This document shows positions 7,930 to 16,890 of a stretch of DNA of 52,182 nucleotides, in pieces; position 1 is the first letter of the stretch; each line of letters begins with the position of its first letter. The notes under the pieces are model-generated. The model was given only the letters and a program-made list of their open reading frames with translations, ran no database searches and was not told where the DNA came from. The stretch covers positions 1 through 52,182 of the forward strand of contig JALOLH010000012.1 of assembly GCA_025456065.1 (NCBI GenBank), read 5' to 3'. The position numbers and the translations under genes were made by a program. The stretch is from Candidatus Nanopelagicales bacterium (GTDB taxonomy: Bacteria; Actinomycetota; Actinomycetes; S36-B12; CAIYMF01).

Positions 7930-9464
7930 GCTGGGTCCTCCGATCCGGTCGGGGGCGTCGCGCGCCCCGTGCCCTCGACGTGCGAGCACTCCAGGCGCCC
8001 GCTGTCGATCGCGGCAAGGAACGCCGCGTGGTCCCGCTCGTTCTGGTCGGCGTACGAGTCGGCGAACGCCTGCATGGCCCGGATGAAGGTCTTGCCGCTG
8101 CCCAGGTACGCCGCGATGGCATGGCGGTCGCCCGTGCGTGCGTGCGCCCGCGCCAGGGTCCAGCCGCACAGCTGGGCGTACACCTCGAACGTGGGCCCGT
8201 CCATGCCCTCGAGGTCGGCGGAGATCTTCCAGTCCCACATCTGGCGGACGTAGTAGTCCCGCTCGACCCCGTCCAGGCCCACCGCCTGGGTCCAGCCCAG
8301 CAGCGGGTCGCTGGCCGCCTGCATGAGCCGCTGCCCCTCCACGACCCGCTGGCCGTGCTGCGGGTACCGGCTGGGCTCGGTCACCGACTCGAGCACGGAG
8401 GAGGTGGCCTCCTTGACCTGCAGGACCAGGTCGTCGGAGTCGTCGTCGGTGGCCACCAGCAGGGCGATCCAGCACCGCGTGCCGACCGAGCCGACGCCCA
8501 CCACCTTGCGGGCGACATCGACGATCTCGTACCCGGAGAGCAGCAGCTGCCGGTCCTCGGCCAGCGTCTGGCGGTAGGAGGCGAAGACGCCCTCTGCGAA
8601 GGCCCGGATCTCGTCCTCGCTCGCGCCGGTGAGCTCGCTGGCGGGCACGACGAACGGGGGCTGGCTGATCACCTGCAGCTGGCCGTCCGCGCCGACCCGC
8701 GTGTACCGCGAGACGGCCCGGGCGCTGGTCTTGGCCCGCCCCTTCTCCAGTCGGCGGCGGAACGCCGCCACCCGTGCCGGGTCCAGGTCCTGGCCCCAGC
8801 GCGTGATGATGTCCTCGGCCTGGATGCGGGCGTACCAGACGTCCAGGCGGGTGGCGTGGGAGAACTGGGCCATGGCCCCGGCGTAGGTGCCGGCCACCAG
8901 GGCCACCAGACGGGCACGTGCGGCGGGGGTGAACCCGCGGTGGCGCCCGGCGATCTCGAAGCTGGCGACGAGGCGCTGCACGTCCCACTCGAACGGCCCC
9001 GGGAGGGTCTCGTCGAAGTCGTTGAGGTCGAAGATGAGGCTGCGCTCGGCGGTGGCGAACCCACCGAAGTTCGCCAGGTGCGCGTCGCCGGCGAGCTGGA
9101 CGAGCAGGCCCGTGCTCGGCCGGGTGCCGAGGTCCTCGGCCATGATCGCCGCGGCCCCGCGGTAGAAGGTGAACGGCGAGGCGGACATCCGCTCGTGGCG
9201 CAGGGGGACCAGGTCCTGGACCCGGTGCACCTCCTGCGCCACCAGGGTGTCCACCGGATCGGTGCGGTCGTCCGGCGGCTGCCATGCACCCAGCTGCTCC
9301 CGGGGCACCACGGTCCGCGCCGCCCGGCCCAGCGCCCAGTGCTCGGCGGCCCTCGTCGAGCGCTGGTCCATCACCGGGCGGGTGCCCGAGGCGGTCGGTG
9401 CGGACCGCGGCGCCCAGGCGATCCCCTCGGCTCGGTCAGCGGTGCCCTTCACCTTCCTGCCCAT
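7926..9464 (-). CDS. DUF2252 domain-containing protein (kinase-like fold suspected)
   Basis: 512-aa cytoplasmic protein of a common but uncharacterised actinobacterial family. Clear family blocks are RMSASPFTFYRGAAAIMAEDL (about 92-111), GDAHLANFGGF (126-136) and FDLNDFDETLPGPFEWDVQRL (145-165). GDxHxxN followed by a D-x-N/D acidic motif resembles the catalytic loop and metal site of aminoglycoside-phosphotransferase-like kinases, which is inference. The C-terminus has QMWDWKISADLE and GWTLARAHARTGD. The ATG at 9464 follows a strong GGAGGAGG ribosome site. It is the first gene of a two-gene unit with the SulP transporter (ATGA overlap). A possible -10, TACCCT, lies at 9487-9492. Confidence 0.88.
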   Translation of the reverse strand: MGRKVKGTADRAEGIAWAPRSAPTASGTRPVMDQRSTRAAEHWALGRAARTVVPREQLGAWQPPDDRTDPVDTLVAQEVHRVQDLVPLRHERMSASPFTFYRGAAAIMAEDLGTRPSTGLLVQLAGDAHLANFGGFATAERSLIFDLNDFDETLPGPFEWDVQRLVASFEIAGRHRGFTPAARARLVALVAGTYAGAMAQFSHATRLDVWYARIQAEDIITRWGQDLDPARVAAFRRRLEKGRAKTSARAVSRYTRVGADGQLQVISQPPFVVPASELTGASEDEIRAFAEGVFASYRQTLAEDRQLLLSGYEIVDVARKVVGVGSVGTRCWIALLVATDDDSDDLVLQVKEATSSVLESVTEPSRYPQHGQRVVEGQRLMQAASDPLLGWTQAVGLDGVERDYYVRQMWDWKISADLEGMDGPTFEVYAQLCGWTLARAHARTGDRHAIAAYLGSGKTFIRAMQAFADSYADQNERDHAAFLAAIDSGRLECSHVEGTGRATPPTGSEDPA

Positions 9465-9517
9465 GTGGCCTCCTCCAAGTCGACTGGAGGGTACCGAATG
9501 GTCGCGCCGATGACGCC

Positions 9518-10282
9518 TCAGCCGGGCACGTTCTTGGCGTACACCAGGTCCAGGCCCACCAGGGTGAGGTCGGGCTCGTGGTGGGTGATCGTGCGCGACT
9601 CGGCGACCACGATCGGCGCCAGGCCGCCGGTGGCCACGACCGCGGTCACCGAGCCGCCGAGCTCGGCGACGATGTGATCCACCAGGCCGTCGACCTGCCC
9701 GGCGAAGCCGTACAGCGCGCCGGACTGCAGCGCCTCGACCGTGTTCTTGCCGATGACCGACCGGGGCCGGACGAGCTCGACCTTGCGCAGCTGGGCGGCC
9801 CGCGCGGCCAGGGCGTCCAGCGAGATCTCGATCCCGGGCGCGAGCGCGCCGCCGAGGAACTCGCCCCTCGCGCTGACCACGTCGAGGTTGGTCGAGGTGC
9901 CGAAGTCGACCACGATGCACGGCCCCCCGAACAGGTGGTGGGCGGCCAACGTGTTCACGATCCGGTCGGCGCCGACCTCCTTCGGGTTGTCCGTGAGCAG
10001 CGGGACCCCGGTCCTGACCCCCGGCTCCACGATGACGTGCGGGACGTGGTCCCAGTACTGCTGCATCATCGTGCGCATCTCGCGCAGCACCGAGGGCACG
10101 GTGGAGCACAGGGCGATCCCGGTGATCTCGGGCACCTCGGTGAGCAGGCCCCGGAACACCAGGGCCATCTCGTCGGCGGTGCTGCGGGGGTCGGTCTTGA
10201 TGCGCCAGGCGTGGGCCAGCGTGTGCTCCTCGAACAGTCCCAGGACCGTGTTGGTGTTGCCGACGTCGACGGCGAGCAGCAT
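9518..10282 (-). CDS. coaX: Type III pantothenate kinase
   Basis: 254-aa enzyme for the first step of CoA synthesis (ATP + pantothenate to 4'-phosphopantothenate); ASKHA fold. Seen: N-terminal phosphate loop [10 protein letters not shown] (5-14), [43 protein letters not shown] and the late [10 protein letters not shown]. The ATG at 10282 is 3 nt after the nadC stop. Last gene of the panC-nadB-nadC-coaX unit, so one transcript supplies pantothenate, its phosphorylation and NAD precursors. Confidence 0.96.
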   Translation of the reverse strand: MLLAVDVGNTNTVLGLFEEHTLAHAWRIKTDPRSTADEMALVFRGLLTEVPEITGIALCSTVPSVLREMRTMMQQYWDHVPHVIVEPGVRTGVPLLTDNPKEVGADRIVNTLAAHHLFGGPCIVVDFGTSTNLDVVSARGEFLGGALAPGIEISLDALAARAAQLRKVELVRPRSVIGKNTVEALQSGALYGFAGQVDGLVDHIVAELGGSVTAVVATGGLAPIVVAESRTITHHEPDLTLVGLDLVYAKNVPG

Positions 10283-10285
10283 GGG

Positions 10286-11164
10286 TCAGCCCTCCAGGGG
10301 CCGCAGGTCGGCCCCGAGGTCGAGGATGGGTGCGGAGTGGGTCAGCGCGCCGACGGCGAGGTAGTCCACCCCGGTCTCGGCGTACGCCCGGGCGACGTCG
10401 AGCGACAGGCCGCCGGACGACTCGAGGCGGCACCTCCCGGCGACCAGGGCGACGGCCTCGGCCGTCTGCGCGGGGGTGAAGTTGTCGAGCAGCACCAGGT
10501 CCGCCCCGGCGTCGACGACCTCGGCGAGCTGGTCCAGGGAGTCGACCTCGACCTCGACCGGGACGCCCGGGAACCGGGACCGCACGGCCGCGAACGCCTC
10601 CGCCACGCCGCCAGCGGCCACCACGTGGTTGTCCTTGACCAGCGCGGCGTCCCACAGGCCCATCCGGTGGTTCGCGCCCCCGCCGCAGCGCACCGCGTAC
10701 TTCTCCAGCGCCCGCAGGCCCGGGGTGGTCTTGCGGGTGTCGCGCACCTGGGCCCCGGTCCCGGCGAGCGCCCGGGCCCAGGCCGCGGTCGCCGTGGCGA
10801 CCCCCGAGCAATGGCACAGCAGGTTCAGCGCGGTCCGCTCGCACACCAGCAGCGCCCGGGTGGGGCCGGCCACGGTGAGCACCACGTCGCCGCGCTCGAC
10901 GCGGGCCCCGTCGGCGCGCAGGACGGTCACGCTCGCCGTGCCGCCGGACCCGAGCTCGAACACGCGCGCGGCCACGGCGACGCCAGCCACCACCCCGGCC
11001 GCCCGGGCGGTGAGGTCCATGGTCGCCCGCTGGCCCTCGGGCACCGTGGCCACGGACGTGACGTCCTCCCCGTCGCCGAGGTCCTCGGCCAGAGCGGCAC
11101 GGATCAGCGCGTCGACCGCGCCGACGTCGAGTCCCGCCGCCACCAGGGCCTGCTCCACGACCAT
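10286..11164 (-). CDS. nadC: Nicotinate-nucleotide pyrophosphorylase (carboxylating)
   Basis: Quinolinate phosphoribosyltransferase of de novo NAD synthesis (quinolinate + PRPP to nicotinate mononucleotide + CO2). 292 aa, normal length. Signature RDTRKTTPGLRALEKYAV, then CGGGANHRMGLWDAALVKDNHV, and EVEVDSLDQLAEVVDAGADLVLLDNF with the barrel-end SSGGLSLDVARAYAETGVDYLAVGALTHS. The ATG at 11164 lies 10 nt after the nadB stop. nadA (quinolinate synthase) is not in this cluster. Confidence 0.96.
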   Translation of the reverse strand: MVVEQALVAAGLDVGAVDALIRAALAEDLGDGEDVTSVATVPEGQRATMDLTARAAGVVAGVAVAARVFELGSGGTASVTVLRADGARVERGDVVLTVAGPTRALLVCERTALNLLCHCSGVATATAAWARALAGTGAQVRDTRKTTPGLRALEKYAVRCGGGANHRMGLWDAALVKDNHVVAAGGVAEAFAAVRSRFPGVPVEVEVDSLDQLAEVVDAGADLVLLDNFTPAQTAEAVALVAGRCRLESSGGLSLDVARAYAETGVDYLAVGALTHSAPILDLGADLRPLEG

Positions 11165-11174
11165 GACGCCTCCC

Positions 11175-12866
11175 TCACGTGCCCGGTGTCCGGTAGTCGT
11201 GCGGCGGGACGGGCTCCCGGCACGTGCGGATCACCCCGTCCCGGTCGGCCGAGGTGACCAGGCGGACCCGCCAGTGCGTGTCGTCCACCCCGGGGAAGTC
11301 CTCGCGCCAGTGCGAGCCACGGGTCTCCTCGCGGGCCAGCGCGTGCGCGGCGAGCACCGAGGAGATCGCGTGCAGGTTCGTCGCCTCCCACGCCTCGGTG
11401 CTCCGGCCGTCGGCGGCATCGCCGATCACCAGGCGGCCCAGGCCGGCGATCGCCTGCCCCATCGAGGCCGCGCTGCGCAGCACGCCGACCCCCTCGGCCA
11501 TGAGCTGCTGCATCGGTCGGCGGTCCTCGGCGGCGACCAGGCCGACGCGACCGGACGGGCCGACCGGCTCGCGCCGCTCGGGGAGGCCCGCCGCGAGCGC
11601 CGCGACGATGCGCTCGGGGAAGACCAGGCCCTCGAGCAGGGAGTTCGACGCCAGCCGGTTGGCGCCGTGCACCCCGGTGCAGGCGACCTCGCCGGCGGCG
11701 AAGAGCCCGGGGATGCTCGCCCGCCCGTCGAGGTCGGTGCGCACGCCGCCGGAGGCGTAGTGCTGCGCCGGGGCCACCGGGATCAGGTCGTGCGCGGGGT
11801 CGATGCCGTGCCGGCGGCACGACTCCAGGATCGTCGGGAAGCGGGTCTGCCAGCGCTGGCCGAGGGCGCGCGCGTCGAGCCACATGTGCGGGCGGCCCTG
11901 CTCGCGCATCCTGCGCATGATCGCCTTGGCGACCACGTCCCGCGGCGCCAGGTCGGCCAGCGGGTGCTGGCCCTGCATGAACCGCACGCCGTCGTCGTCG
12001 ACGAGGAACGCCCCCTCCCCGCGCACCGCCTCGCTCACCAGCGGCTGCTGGCCCATCGAGTCCGCGCCCAGGTACATCACGGTCGGGTGGAACTGCACGA
12101 ACTCCAGGTCGGCCACGTCGGCACCGGCCCGCAGCGCCATGGCCACGCCGTCCCCGGTGGCCACCGCCGGGTTGGTGGTCTGCGCGAAGACCTGGCCCAG
12201 GCCGCCGGTGGCCAGGACCACCGCGGGGGCCAGCACCGCACCCACCCCGTCGTGCTGGCCCTCCCCGATGACGTGCAGCGTGAGGCCCTGCACGGCGCCA
12301 CGGTCGTCGAGGAGCAGGTCGAGGGCCAGGGCGTGCTGGACGAGCTCGATGCCCGGGTCGCCGGCGATCGCGGCGACCAGCGCGCGGAAGATCTCCGCAC
12401 CCGTCGCATCGCCACCCGCGTGCGCGATCCGGTCGCGCAGGTGGCCGCCCTCCCTGGTCAGCGCGATGCCGCCGGAGACGTCCTGGTCGAACCGGGCGCC
12501 GGCCCGGATGAGGTTGCGCACGGAGGCCGGGCCACTGGTGCACAGGACGTGCACCGCGGCCGGGTCGCACAGCCCCGCGCCGGCCACGAGCGTGTCCCGC
12601 TCGTGCTCGGCCGGGGAGTCGTCGGCGGCCAGGGCGGCAGCGATCCCACCCTGGGCCCACCGGGTCGAGCCCTCCTCGACCCACGACTTCGTCACGATGA
12701 GCACGCGGTGGCCGAGTCGCCGGATGTTCAGCGCCAGGGACAGGCCGGCGACGCCCGAGCCGATCACGACGACGTCGGCGCTCGTCGTCCAGCCCGGCGC
12801 AGGGGCGGCCAGGGCGGTCGGGATGACCAGCGGCGCGGTGGCGTGGCTGGGCCCGGCGCTGCTCAT
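11175..12866 (-). CDS. nadB: L-aspartate oxidase
   Basis: FAD enzyme oxidising L-aspartate to iminoaspartate for quinolinate synthesis. 563 aa. The Rossmann FAD loop [20 protein letters not shown] begins about residue 31. Further landmarks are [60 protein letters not shown] and [22 protein letters not shown]. The C-terminal helical domain has [33 protein letters not shown]. The ATG at 12866 overlaps the panC stop (ATGA, 12863-12866). Confidence 0.96.
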   Translation of the reverse strand: MSSAGPSHATAPLVIPTALAAPAPGWTTSADVVVIGSGVAGLSLALNIRRLGHRVLIVTKSWVEEGSTRWAQGGIAAALAADDSPAEHERDTLVAGAGLCDPAAVHVLCTSGPASVRNLIRAGARFDQDVSGGIALTREGGHLRDRIAHAGGDATGAEIFRALVAAIAGDPGIELVQHALALDLLLDDRGAVQGLTLHVIGEGQHDGVGAVLAPAVVLATGGLGQVFAQTTNPAVATGDGVAMALRAGADVADLEFVQFHPTVMYLGADSMGQQPLVSEAVRGEGAFLVDDDGVRFMQGQHPLADLAPRDVVAKAIMRRMREQGRPHMWLDARALGQRWQTRFPTILESCRRHGIDPAHDLIPVAPAQHYASGGVRTDLDGRASIPGLFAAGEVACTGVHGANRLASNSLLEGLVFPERIVAALAAGLPERREPVGPSGRVGLVAAEDRRPMQQLMAEGVGVLRSAASMGQAIAGLGRLVIGDAADGRSTEAWEATNLHAISSVLAAHALAREETRGSHWREDFPGVDDTHWRVRLVTSADRDGVIRTCREPVPPHDYRTPGT

Positions 12867-13768
12867 CGGCGCAAGGTAACGGGTGTGTTGTCGATCAGGC
12901 GCGTCGTCCCGACCCGCGTGGCCAGCAGCAGCCGCGCCGGGCCCTGCTCCGGCGCCGGGCCCATGCTCGGACCGGTGAGCGCGACGTAGTCCGGCGTGAG
13001 CCCGACCCGCATGAGCTCCAGCTCGGCGGCGCCCACCACCGCGTCGGCGGAGCGGCCCAGGTCCGCCGCCGTCACCCCAGCGGCGAGGGCCTCGGGCACG
13101 GCACCGGCGATCGCGCGCTCCTCGTCGGAGAGGTACCGGTTGCGGCTGGACAGGGCGAGGCCGTCGGCCTCGCGCACGGTCGGCACACCGTGCACGCGCA
13201 CCGGCAGGTCGAGGTCGGCCACCATCCTGCGGATGAGGGTGAGCTGCTGGTAGTCCTTCTCGCCGAAGAACGTCGCCTGCGGCTGCGTCAGGTGCAGCAG
13301 CTTGAGCACGACCGTGCACACCCCCGCGAAGTGGCCCGGTCGCACGGCACCCTCGAGGATCGACCCGAGTGGCCCGGGATCGACGCGAACCTCGGGCTCG
13401 CCGTCGGGGTAGAGCACCTCGGGCGCGGGGGCGAACACCAGGTCGACGTCCTCGGCCGCGCAGCGCTCCAGGTCGGCGCGCAGCGTGCGCGGATAGCGCG
13501 TGAGGTCCTCGTCGGGGCCGAACTGCAACGGGTTGACGAAGATCGTGACGGTCACGTGCCCCCGGGCGCCGACCTCGGCGCGCGCGGCGCGGATCAGCGC
13601 GAGGTGCCCGTCGTGCAGCGCCCCCATCGTGAAGACCGCGGCGCGGGTGGCCCGTGCGGAGCGCACCGGGGGCTGGCGCAACGCCGCGTAGGCACCGGCG
13701 AGCGACCCCCTGGTGCGCACCACCCGCATGACGGAGGGCGTGTCGACGGTGCCGTCGGCACTGGTCAT
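12863..13768 (-). CDS. panC: Pantoate-beta-alanine ligase
   Basis: ATP-dependent condensation of pantoate and beta-alanine to pantothenate. 301 aa. Nucleotidyltransferase signatures are [16 protein letters not shown] (HxGH type), [26 protein letters not shown] and the late SSRNRYLS (KMSKS-like). The ATG at 13768 has GGAGGAGGG upstream. An in-frame ATG 13 codons later is possible but the ribosome site favours 13768. First gene of the NAD/CoA operon. TAGGGT at 13818-13823 is a good -10. Confidence 0.95.
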   Translation of the reverse strand: MTSADGTVDTPSVMRVVRTRGSLAGAYAALRQPPVRSARATRAAVFTMGALHDGHLALIRAARAEVGARGHVTVTIFVNPLQFGPDEDLTRYPRTLRADLERCAAEDVDLVFAPAPEVLYPDGEPEVRVDPGPLGSILEGAVRPGHFAGVCTVVLKLLHLTQPQATFFGEKDYQQLTLIRRMVADLDLPVRVHGVPTVREADGLALSSRNRYLSDEERAIAGAVPEALAAGVTAADLGRSADAVVGAAELELMRVGLTPDYVALTGPSMGPAPEQGPARLLLATRVGTTRLIDNTPVTLRR

Positions 13769-13817
13769 CTGGACCTGCCCTCCTCCACGCGCCGATGCGG
13801 TCCGGCACGACGGGTCG

Positions 13818-13823
13818 ACCCTA
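13818..13823 (-). promoter_or_regulatory. -10 element TAGGGT upstream of panC-nadB-nadC-coaX
   Basis: TAGGGT on the minus strand in the 91-bp gap before panC. The transcript start would fall near 13811, leaving a leader of about 40 nt that includes the panC ribosome site. Confidence 0.45.
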
Positions 13824-13859
13824 ACCAGCCGGGCCGGACGGGCGCGCCCCGACCCGGGG

Positions 13860-14738
13860 TCAGCCGAGCACGTCGAGCAGGGCCTCGGCGGCCTCCGGAT
13901 CGAGCCGTCCCGCGGCCAGCGCGCGGTCGGCGGTCAGCCGCGCCATCGCCAGGTAGGCCGCGCGGGCCTCCGGCGCGGCCTCGGACAGCGCCGCGAGGTG
14001 CGCGGCGACCGTCCGGGCGTCCCCGCGGGCGACCGGGCCGGTGAGCGCCTCGTCCCCCATGCGCAGGACGTTGTCCAGCGCCGTGCTGAGCAGCGGGCGG
14101 ACCAGGGTGGCGGGTGACTCGATCCCGGCCGTGGCCAGCAGGTCCAGCGTCTGCGCGACCAGGGTCACCAGGTGGTTGGCCCCGTTCGCCAGGGCCGCGT
14201 GGTAGAGCGGCCGTGCCGCCTCCGGCACCCACACCGGGTCGCCGCCCATCTCCACCACGAGGGCCTCGGCCACGGGCCGCAGGACGGCGGGTGCGGTGAC
14301 CCCGAAGGGGCAGCCGGTGAGCCGCTCGCGGTCGCCGCTGCCACCGGTGAAGGTCATCACGGGGTGCAGTGCCAGGGGCAGGGCGCCCAGCAGGGTGGCC
14401 GGTTCGAGCACGCCGATCCCGTACCGGCCGGACGCGTGCACCAGGAACTGGCCGGGCGTGATCGCCCCGGTCTCGGCCAGGCCGGCCACGAGGTCACCCA
14501 GCACGTCGTCGGGCACGGTCAGCAGCACGAGGTCCGCCGCGGCCAGCACCTCGGCCACCGACAGCAGCGGGGTGCCCGGCAGCAGCTCCTCGACCCGGTG
14601 CTGCGAGCGGGCCGAGACGGCGTGCGCGCCGACGACGGGGTGCCCGGCCCGGGCCAGGGCCGCCGCGAGCGGGGCTCCGGCACGGCCCACGCCGATCACC
14701 CCGACGGTGAGTCGGGGAGCGCTCGTGTCGGCGGCCAC
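13860..14738 (-). CDS. Rossmann-like / DUF2520 domain-containing protein
   Basis: 292 aa, NAD(P)-binding protein of the DUF2520 family, often found beside panC in actinobacteria. The N-terminal loop is [22 protein letters not shown], followed by [45 protein letters not shown] and a helical C-terminal domain ([25 protein letters not shown]). The fold resembles ketopantoate reductase/pyrroline carboxylate reductase, and a link to pantoate supply is a guess from context. I chose GTG at 14738, giving the family-like start [16 protein letters not shown]; a longer GTG start at 14795 has no ribosome site. Confidence 0.85.
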   Translation of the reverse strand: MAADTSAPRLTVGVIGVGRAGAPLAAALARAGHPVVGAHAVSARSQHRVEELLPGTPLLSVAEVLAAADLVLLTVPDDVLGDLVAGLAETGAITPGQFLVHASGRYGIGVLEPATLLGALPLALHPVMTFTGGSGDRERLTGCPFGVTAPAVLRPVAEALVVEMGGDPVWVPEAARPLYHAALANGANHLVTLVAQTLDLLATAGIESPATLVRPLLSTALDNVLRMGDEALTGPVARGDARTVAAHLAALSEAAPEARAAYLAMARLTADRALAAGRLDPEAAEALLDVLG

Positions 14739-14867
14739 AGGGCGAGCCTGCCATCGGCGACCCGCTGGCGCACCGTTGCCCCGGCTCGGACCCACCGGGC
14801 GTGTCCGGGGGAGCCGCCAGATCCCACCGGTGGCCGATCCCCACGGGCGAGGTCGACCCGCCTCGGT

Positions 14868-16325
14868 TCAGTCCGCCGACGGGGGCGTCGGGGGTGGTGC
14901 CATCCACCGGCCGCCGCTGCCCAGGGCGCGGGCCGACGACGCCCGGACCAGCTGCGCCTCGGCCACCGCGCGGGCCTCGGCGACGTCGCGGTGCAGGGCG
15001 AGCACGCGCACCGGGCCGGGAGTGCTGTCCACGGCGACGCTGGCCAGGCCCAGGGCGCGCTGCCATGGACCCTGCTCCACCCGGACCGACTGGGTGCGCG
15101 CATGCGGGATCACGGCGATCCGCCGGGTCAGGAAGCCGCGGCTGGTCACGAAGACGGCGCTGTCGTGGCCGACCCCCAGCTGGGCCCACTGCAGCCAGGC
15201 CCGTCGGCGGGCGGCCGGCGGCGCCGGCACCAGCGTGAGGGCGCCGAACTGCACGCCGGGCAGCACCCGGCCGATGATCCCCATGGCCACCTCGCGCGGT
15301 GCCACCGGCAGCAGCACCTGCTCCGCCTGGCCCTCCTCGTCACCGGACCGCAGCCCTGCGACGTTGAGGTTGACCCGCACCCAGCCACGGCGGCGCCACA
15401 GCAGCGGCTCCTCGATCTCGACGGCCTGCACCCGCCCCGGGGGCACGGTCTGGCTCTCCACGCTGGCCAGGCCGTGCCGCAGGCGCAGCCCGTCCGGCGA
15501 CTCGGCGACGGTGAACCCGAAGAAGCGCATGAACTGGGTGAAGACGCTGACGATCGGCAGGCCGCCGGTCACGAGCAGCAGGCCCAGGCCGCCGGGGCCC
15601 TCGGTCGCGACGGCCCCCACCACCACGACCACCGAGACGAGCAGCAGCAGGAAGGTCGTCGAGCGCAGCAGCAGGCTCATCACCAGGTCGTTCGTGGGCA
15701 CGGCGGCGAGCACCACCTCGGGCGCCTCGCCGACGAGGGGGTCCACCCCCGCCGCACGGGCGACGATCTCGGCGCGCAGCGCGACCGCCTCGGCCTCGGG
15801 GAGGTAGGACAGGACCACGCGGGAGTCGCCGCTGCCCGCCACCTCGACGCGCACCTGGGCCAGGCCGACCACCCGGCCGAGCAGCGGCCGGACGACGTCG
15901 ACGCTCTGCAGCCGCGACAGGGTGACGCGGCGCTCGTTGCGCTGGAGCACCCCCGAGTCGAGCCGGAAGTCGCCGGACTCGTCGAAGAAGAAGCGCGTGC
16001 GGCTCCACGCCAGCCAGTGGCCGGCCAGCGCCAGGGCGATCAGCCCACCACCTGCGAGCAGGAGCAGCAGCAGGCCGAGCAGGCCGCCGGCCGCGCTCGC
16101 GGCCTCCCGCAGGGCGCCCGTGCCGAAGACGACGACTGCGGCGACGAGGACACCGACGGTGCGGACCGCCTCGACGACGGGGGTGAGCGGGTGGGTCCGT
16201 CGCGGTGCGGTCGCCCCGGGGACCGCGCCCGGGGGGAGTGCGCCGCCGGGGGCCGGCGGGGGCGGGCCGGTGCCCCCGGCGCCCCCTGGTGCGTGGGGCC
16301 GGCCTGCCGCAGCGGGCTCGGTCAC
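14868..16325 (-). CDS. PH domain-containing membrane protein (YdbT-like, bPH2)
   Basis: 485-aa membrane protein. The N-terminus is Pro/Gly/Ala-rich (about 1-45). Pairs of hydrophobic segments alternate with bacterial PH (bPH2/DUF304) domains, for example SGVLQRNERRVTLSRLQSVDVVRPLLGRVVGLAQVRVEVAGSG, and SRGFLTRRIAVIPHARTQSVRVEQGPWQRALGLASVAVDSTPG near the C-terminus. Homologues of this pair (YdbS/YdbT in Bacillus) are linked to membrane stress such as bacteriocin tolerance. The molecular role is not known. The GTG start at 16325 overlaps the stop of the upstream partner (GTGA, 16322-16325). Confidence 0.85.
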   Translation of the reverse strand: MTEPAAAGRPHAPGGAGGTGPPPPAPGGALPPGAVPGATAPRRTHPLTPVVEAVRTVGVLVAAVVVFGTGALREAASAAGGLLGLLLLLLAGGGLIALALAGHWLAWSRTRFFFDESGDFRLDSGVLQRNERRVTLSRLQSVDVVRPLLGRVVGLAQVRVEVAGSGDSRVVLSYLPEAEAVALRAEIVARAAGVDPLVGEAPEVVLAAVPTNDLVMSLLLRSTTFLLLLVSVVVVVGAVATEGPGGLGLLLVTGGLPIVSVFTQFMRFFGFTVAESPDGLRLRHGLASVESQTVPPGRVQAVEIEEPLLWRRRGWVRVNLNVAGLRSGDEEGQAEQVLLPVAPREVAMGIIGRVLPGVQFGALTLVPAPPAARRRAWLQWAQLGVGHDSAVFVTSRGFLTRRIAVIPHARTQSVRVEQGPWQRALGLASVAVDSTPGPVRVLALHRDVAEARAVAEAQLVRASSARALGSGGRWMAPPPTPPSAD

Positions 16326-16825
16326 AGCCCTGCGCTCCGCTGCTCGCCCCTGGCGGCGAGACGATCGCGCAGCCCCGAGGCCTCCTGCGGCGGCAGGCCC
16401 GGGATCGTCGCGTTCGTCGTGGCGGCGGCCGTGTGCAGCTGCACGGTCGCCACCCCGAACGCGCGGTCGATGGGCCCGGCCGTGATGTCGACCAGCTGCA
16501 TGCGCCCATAGGGCACGACGACGAGGCGGCGGAACATGATCCCGCTGGTCACGAGCAGGTCGTCGGCGCGCTCGGCGTACCCGAAGGAACGCACCCGCCG
16601 ACCGATCAGCCACCACATCCATACCGTCAGCAGCAGCACCACCACGGGGAGGACCGCGAGGGCGGCCTGGCCGGACATGGCCAGCGGCACCACGGCGACG
16701 AGGAGGAGCGGCACCATGACGAGCAGCATGGTCAGGCGCCGGGCGCTCGCCAGTCGCGGGGAGACCGGGTGCCACGCCTCGCCGGGCGGGGCGAACGCGT
16801 CGTCGACGGACTGCTGCTCGACCAT
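16322..16825 (-). CDS. PH domain-containing membrane protein (YdbS-like, bPH2)
   Basis: 167 aa. Two transmembrane helices near the N-terminus (LTMLLVMVPLLLVAVVPLAM and AALAVLPVVVLLLTVWMWWLI) are followed by one bPH2 domain, VTSGIMFRRLVVVPYGRMQLVDITAGPIDRAFGVATVQLHTA. It is the smaller partner of the YdbT-like protein and the first gene of the pair. TACAGT (16833-16838) lies 7 nt before the ATG and there is no ribosome site, so the start is probably leaderless at 16825 and not the GTG at 16834. Confidence 0.85.
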   Translation of the reverse strand: MVEQQSVDDAFAPPGEAWHPVSPRLASARRLTMLLVMVPLLLVAVVPLAMSGQAALAVLPVVVLLLTVWMWWLIGRRVRSFGYAERADDLLVTSGIMFRRLVVVPYGRMQLVDITAGPIDRAFGVATVQLHTAAATTNATIPGLPPQEASGLRDRLAARGEQRSAGL

Positions 16826-16832
16826 GGGCGCC

Positions 16833-16838
16833 ACTGTA
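16833..16838 (-). promoter_or_regulatory. -10 element TACAGT of the bPH2 pair (leaderless)
   Basis: TACAGT on the minus strand, 7 nt from the ATG at 16825. No Shine-Dalgarno sequence. Confidence 0.5.
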
Positions 16839-16876
16839 GGGCTGGGGCCTGCCAGCCGCGGGCCTGCCCGGGCGCC

Positions 16877-16882
16877 TAGCCT
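16877..16882 (+). promoter_or_regulatory. -10 element TAGCCT of the NuoD-like gene (leaderless)
   Basis: TAGCCT lies 8 nt before GTG 16891. This favours GTG 16891 over the TTG at 16882, which overlaps the -10 itself. Confidence 0.5.
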
Positions 16883-16890
16883 TGGCCAGC

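Noticed and set aside
14172-16511. 779-aa plus-strand frame rich in Gly, Gln and His
   Set aside because: Antisense shadow of the DUF2520 and bPH2 genes; composition is typical of reversed GC-rich codons and there is no start signal.
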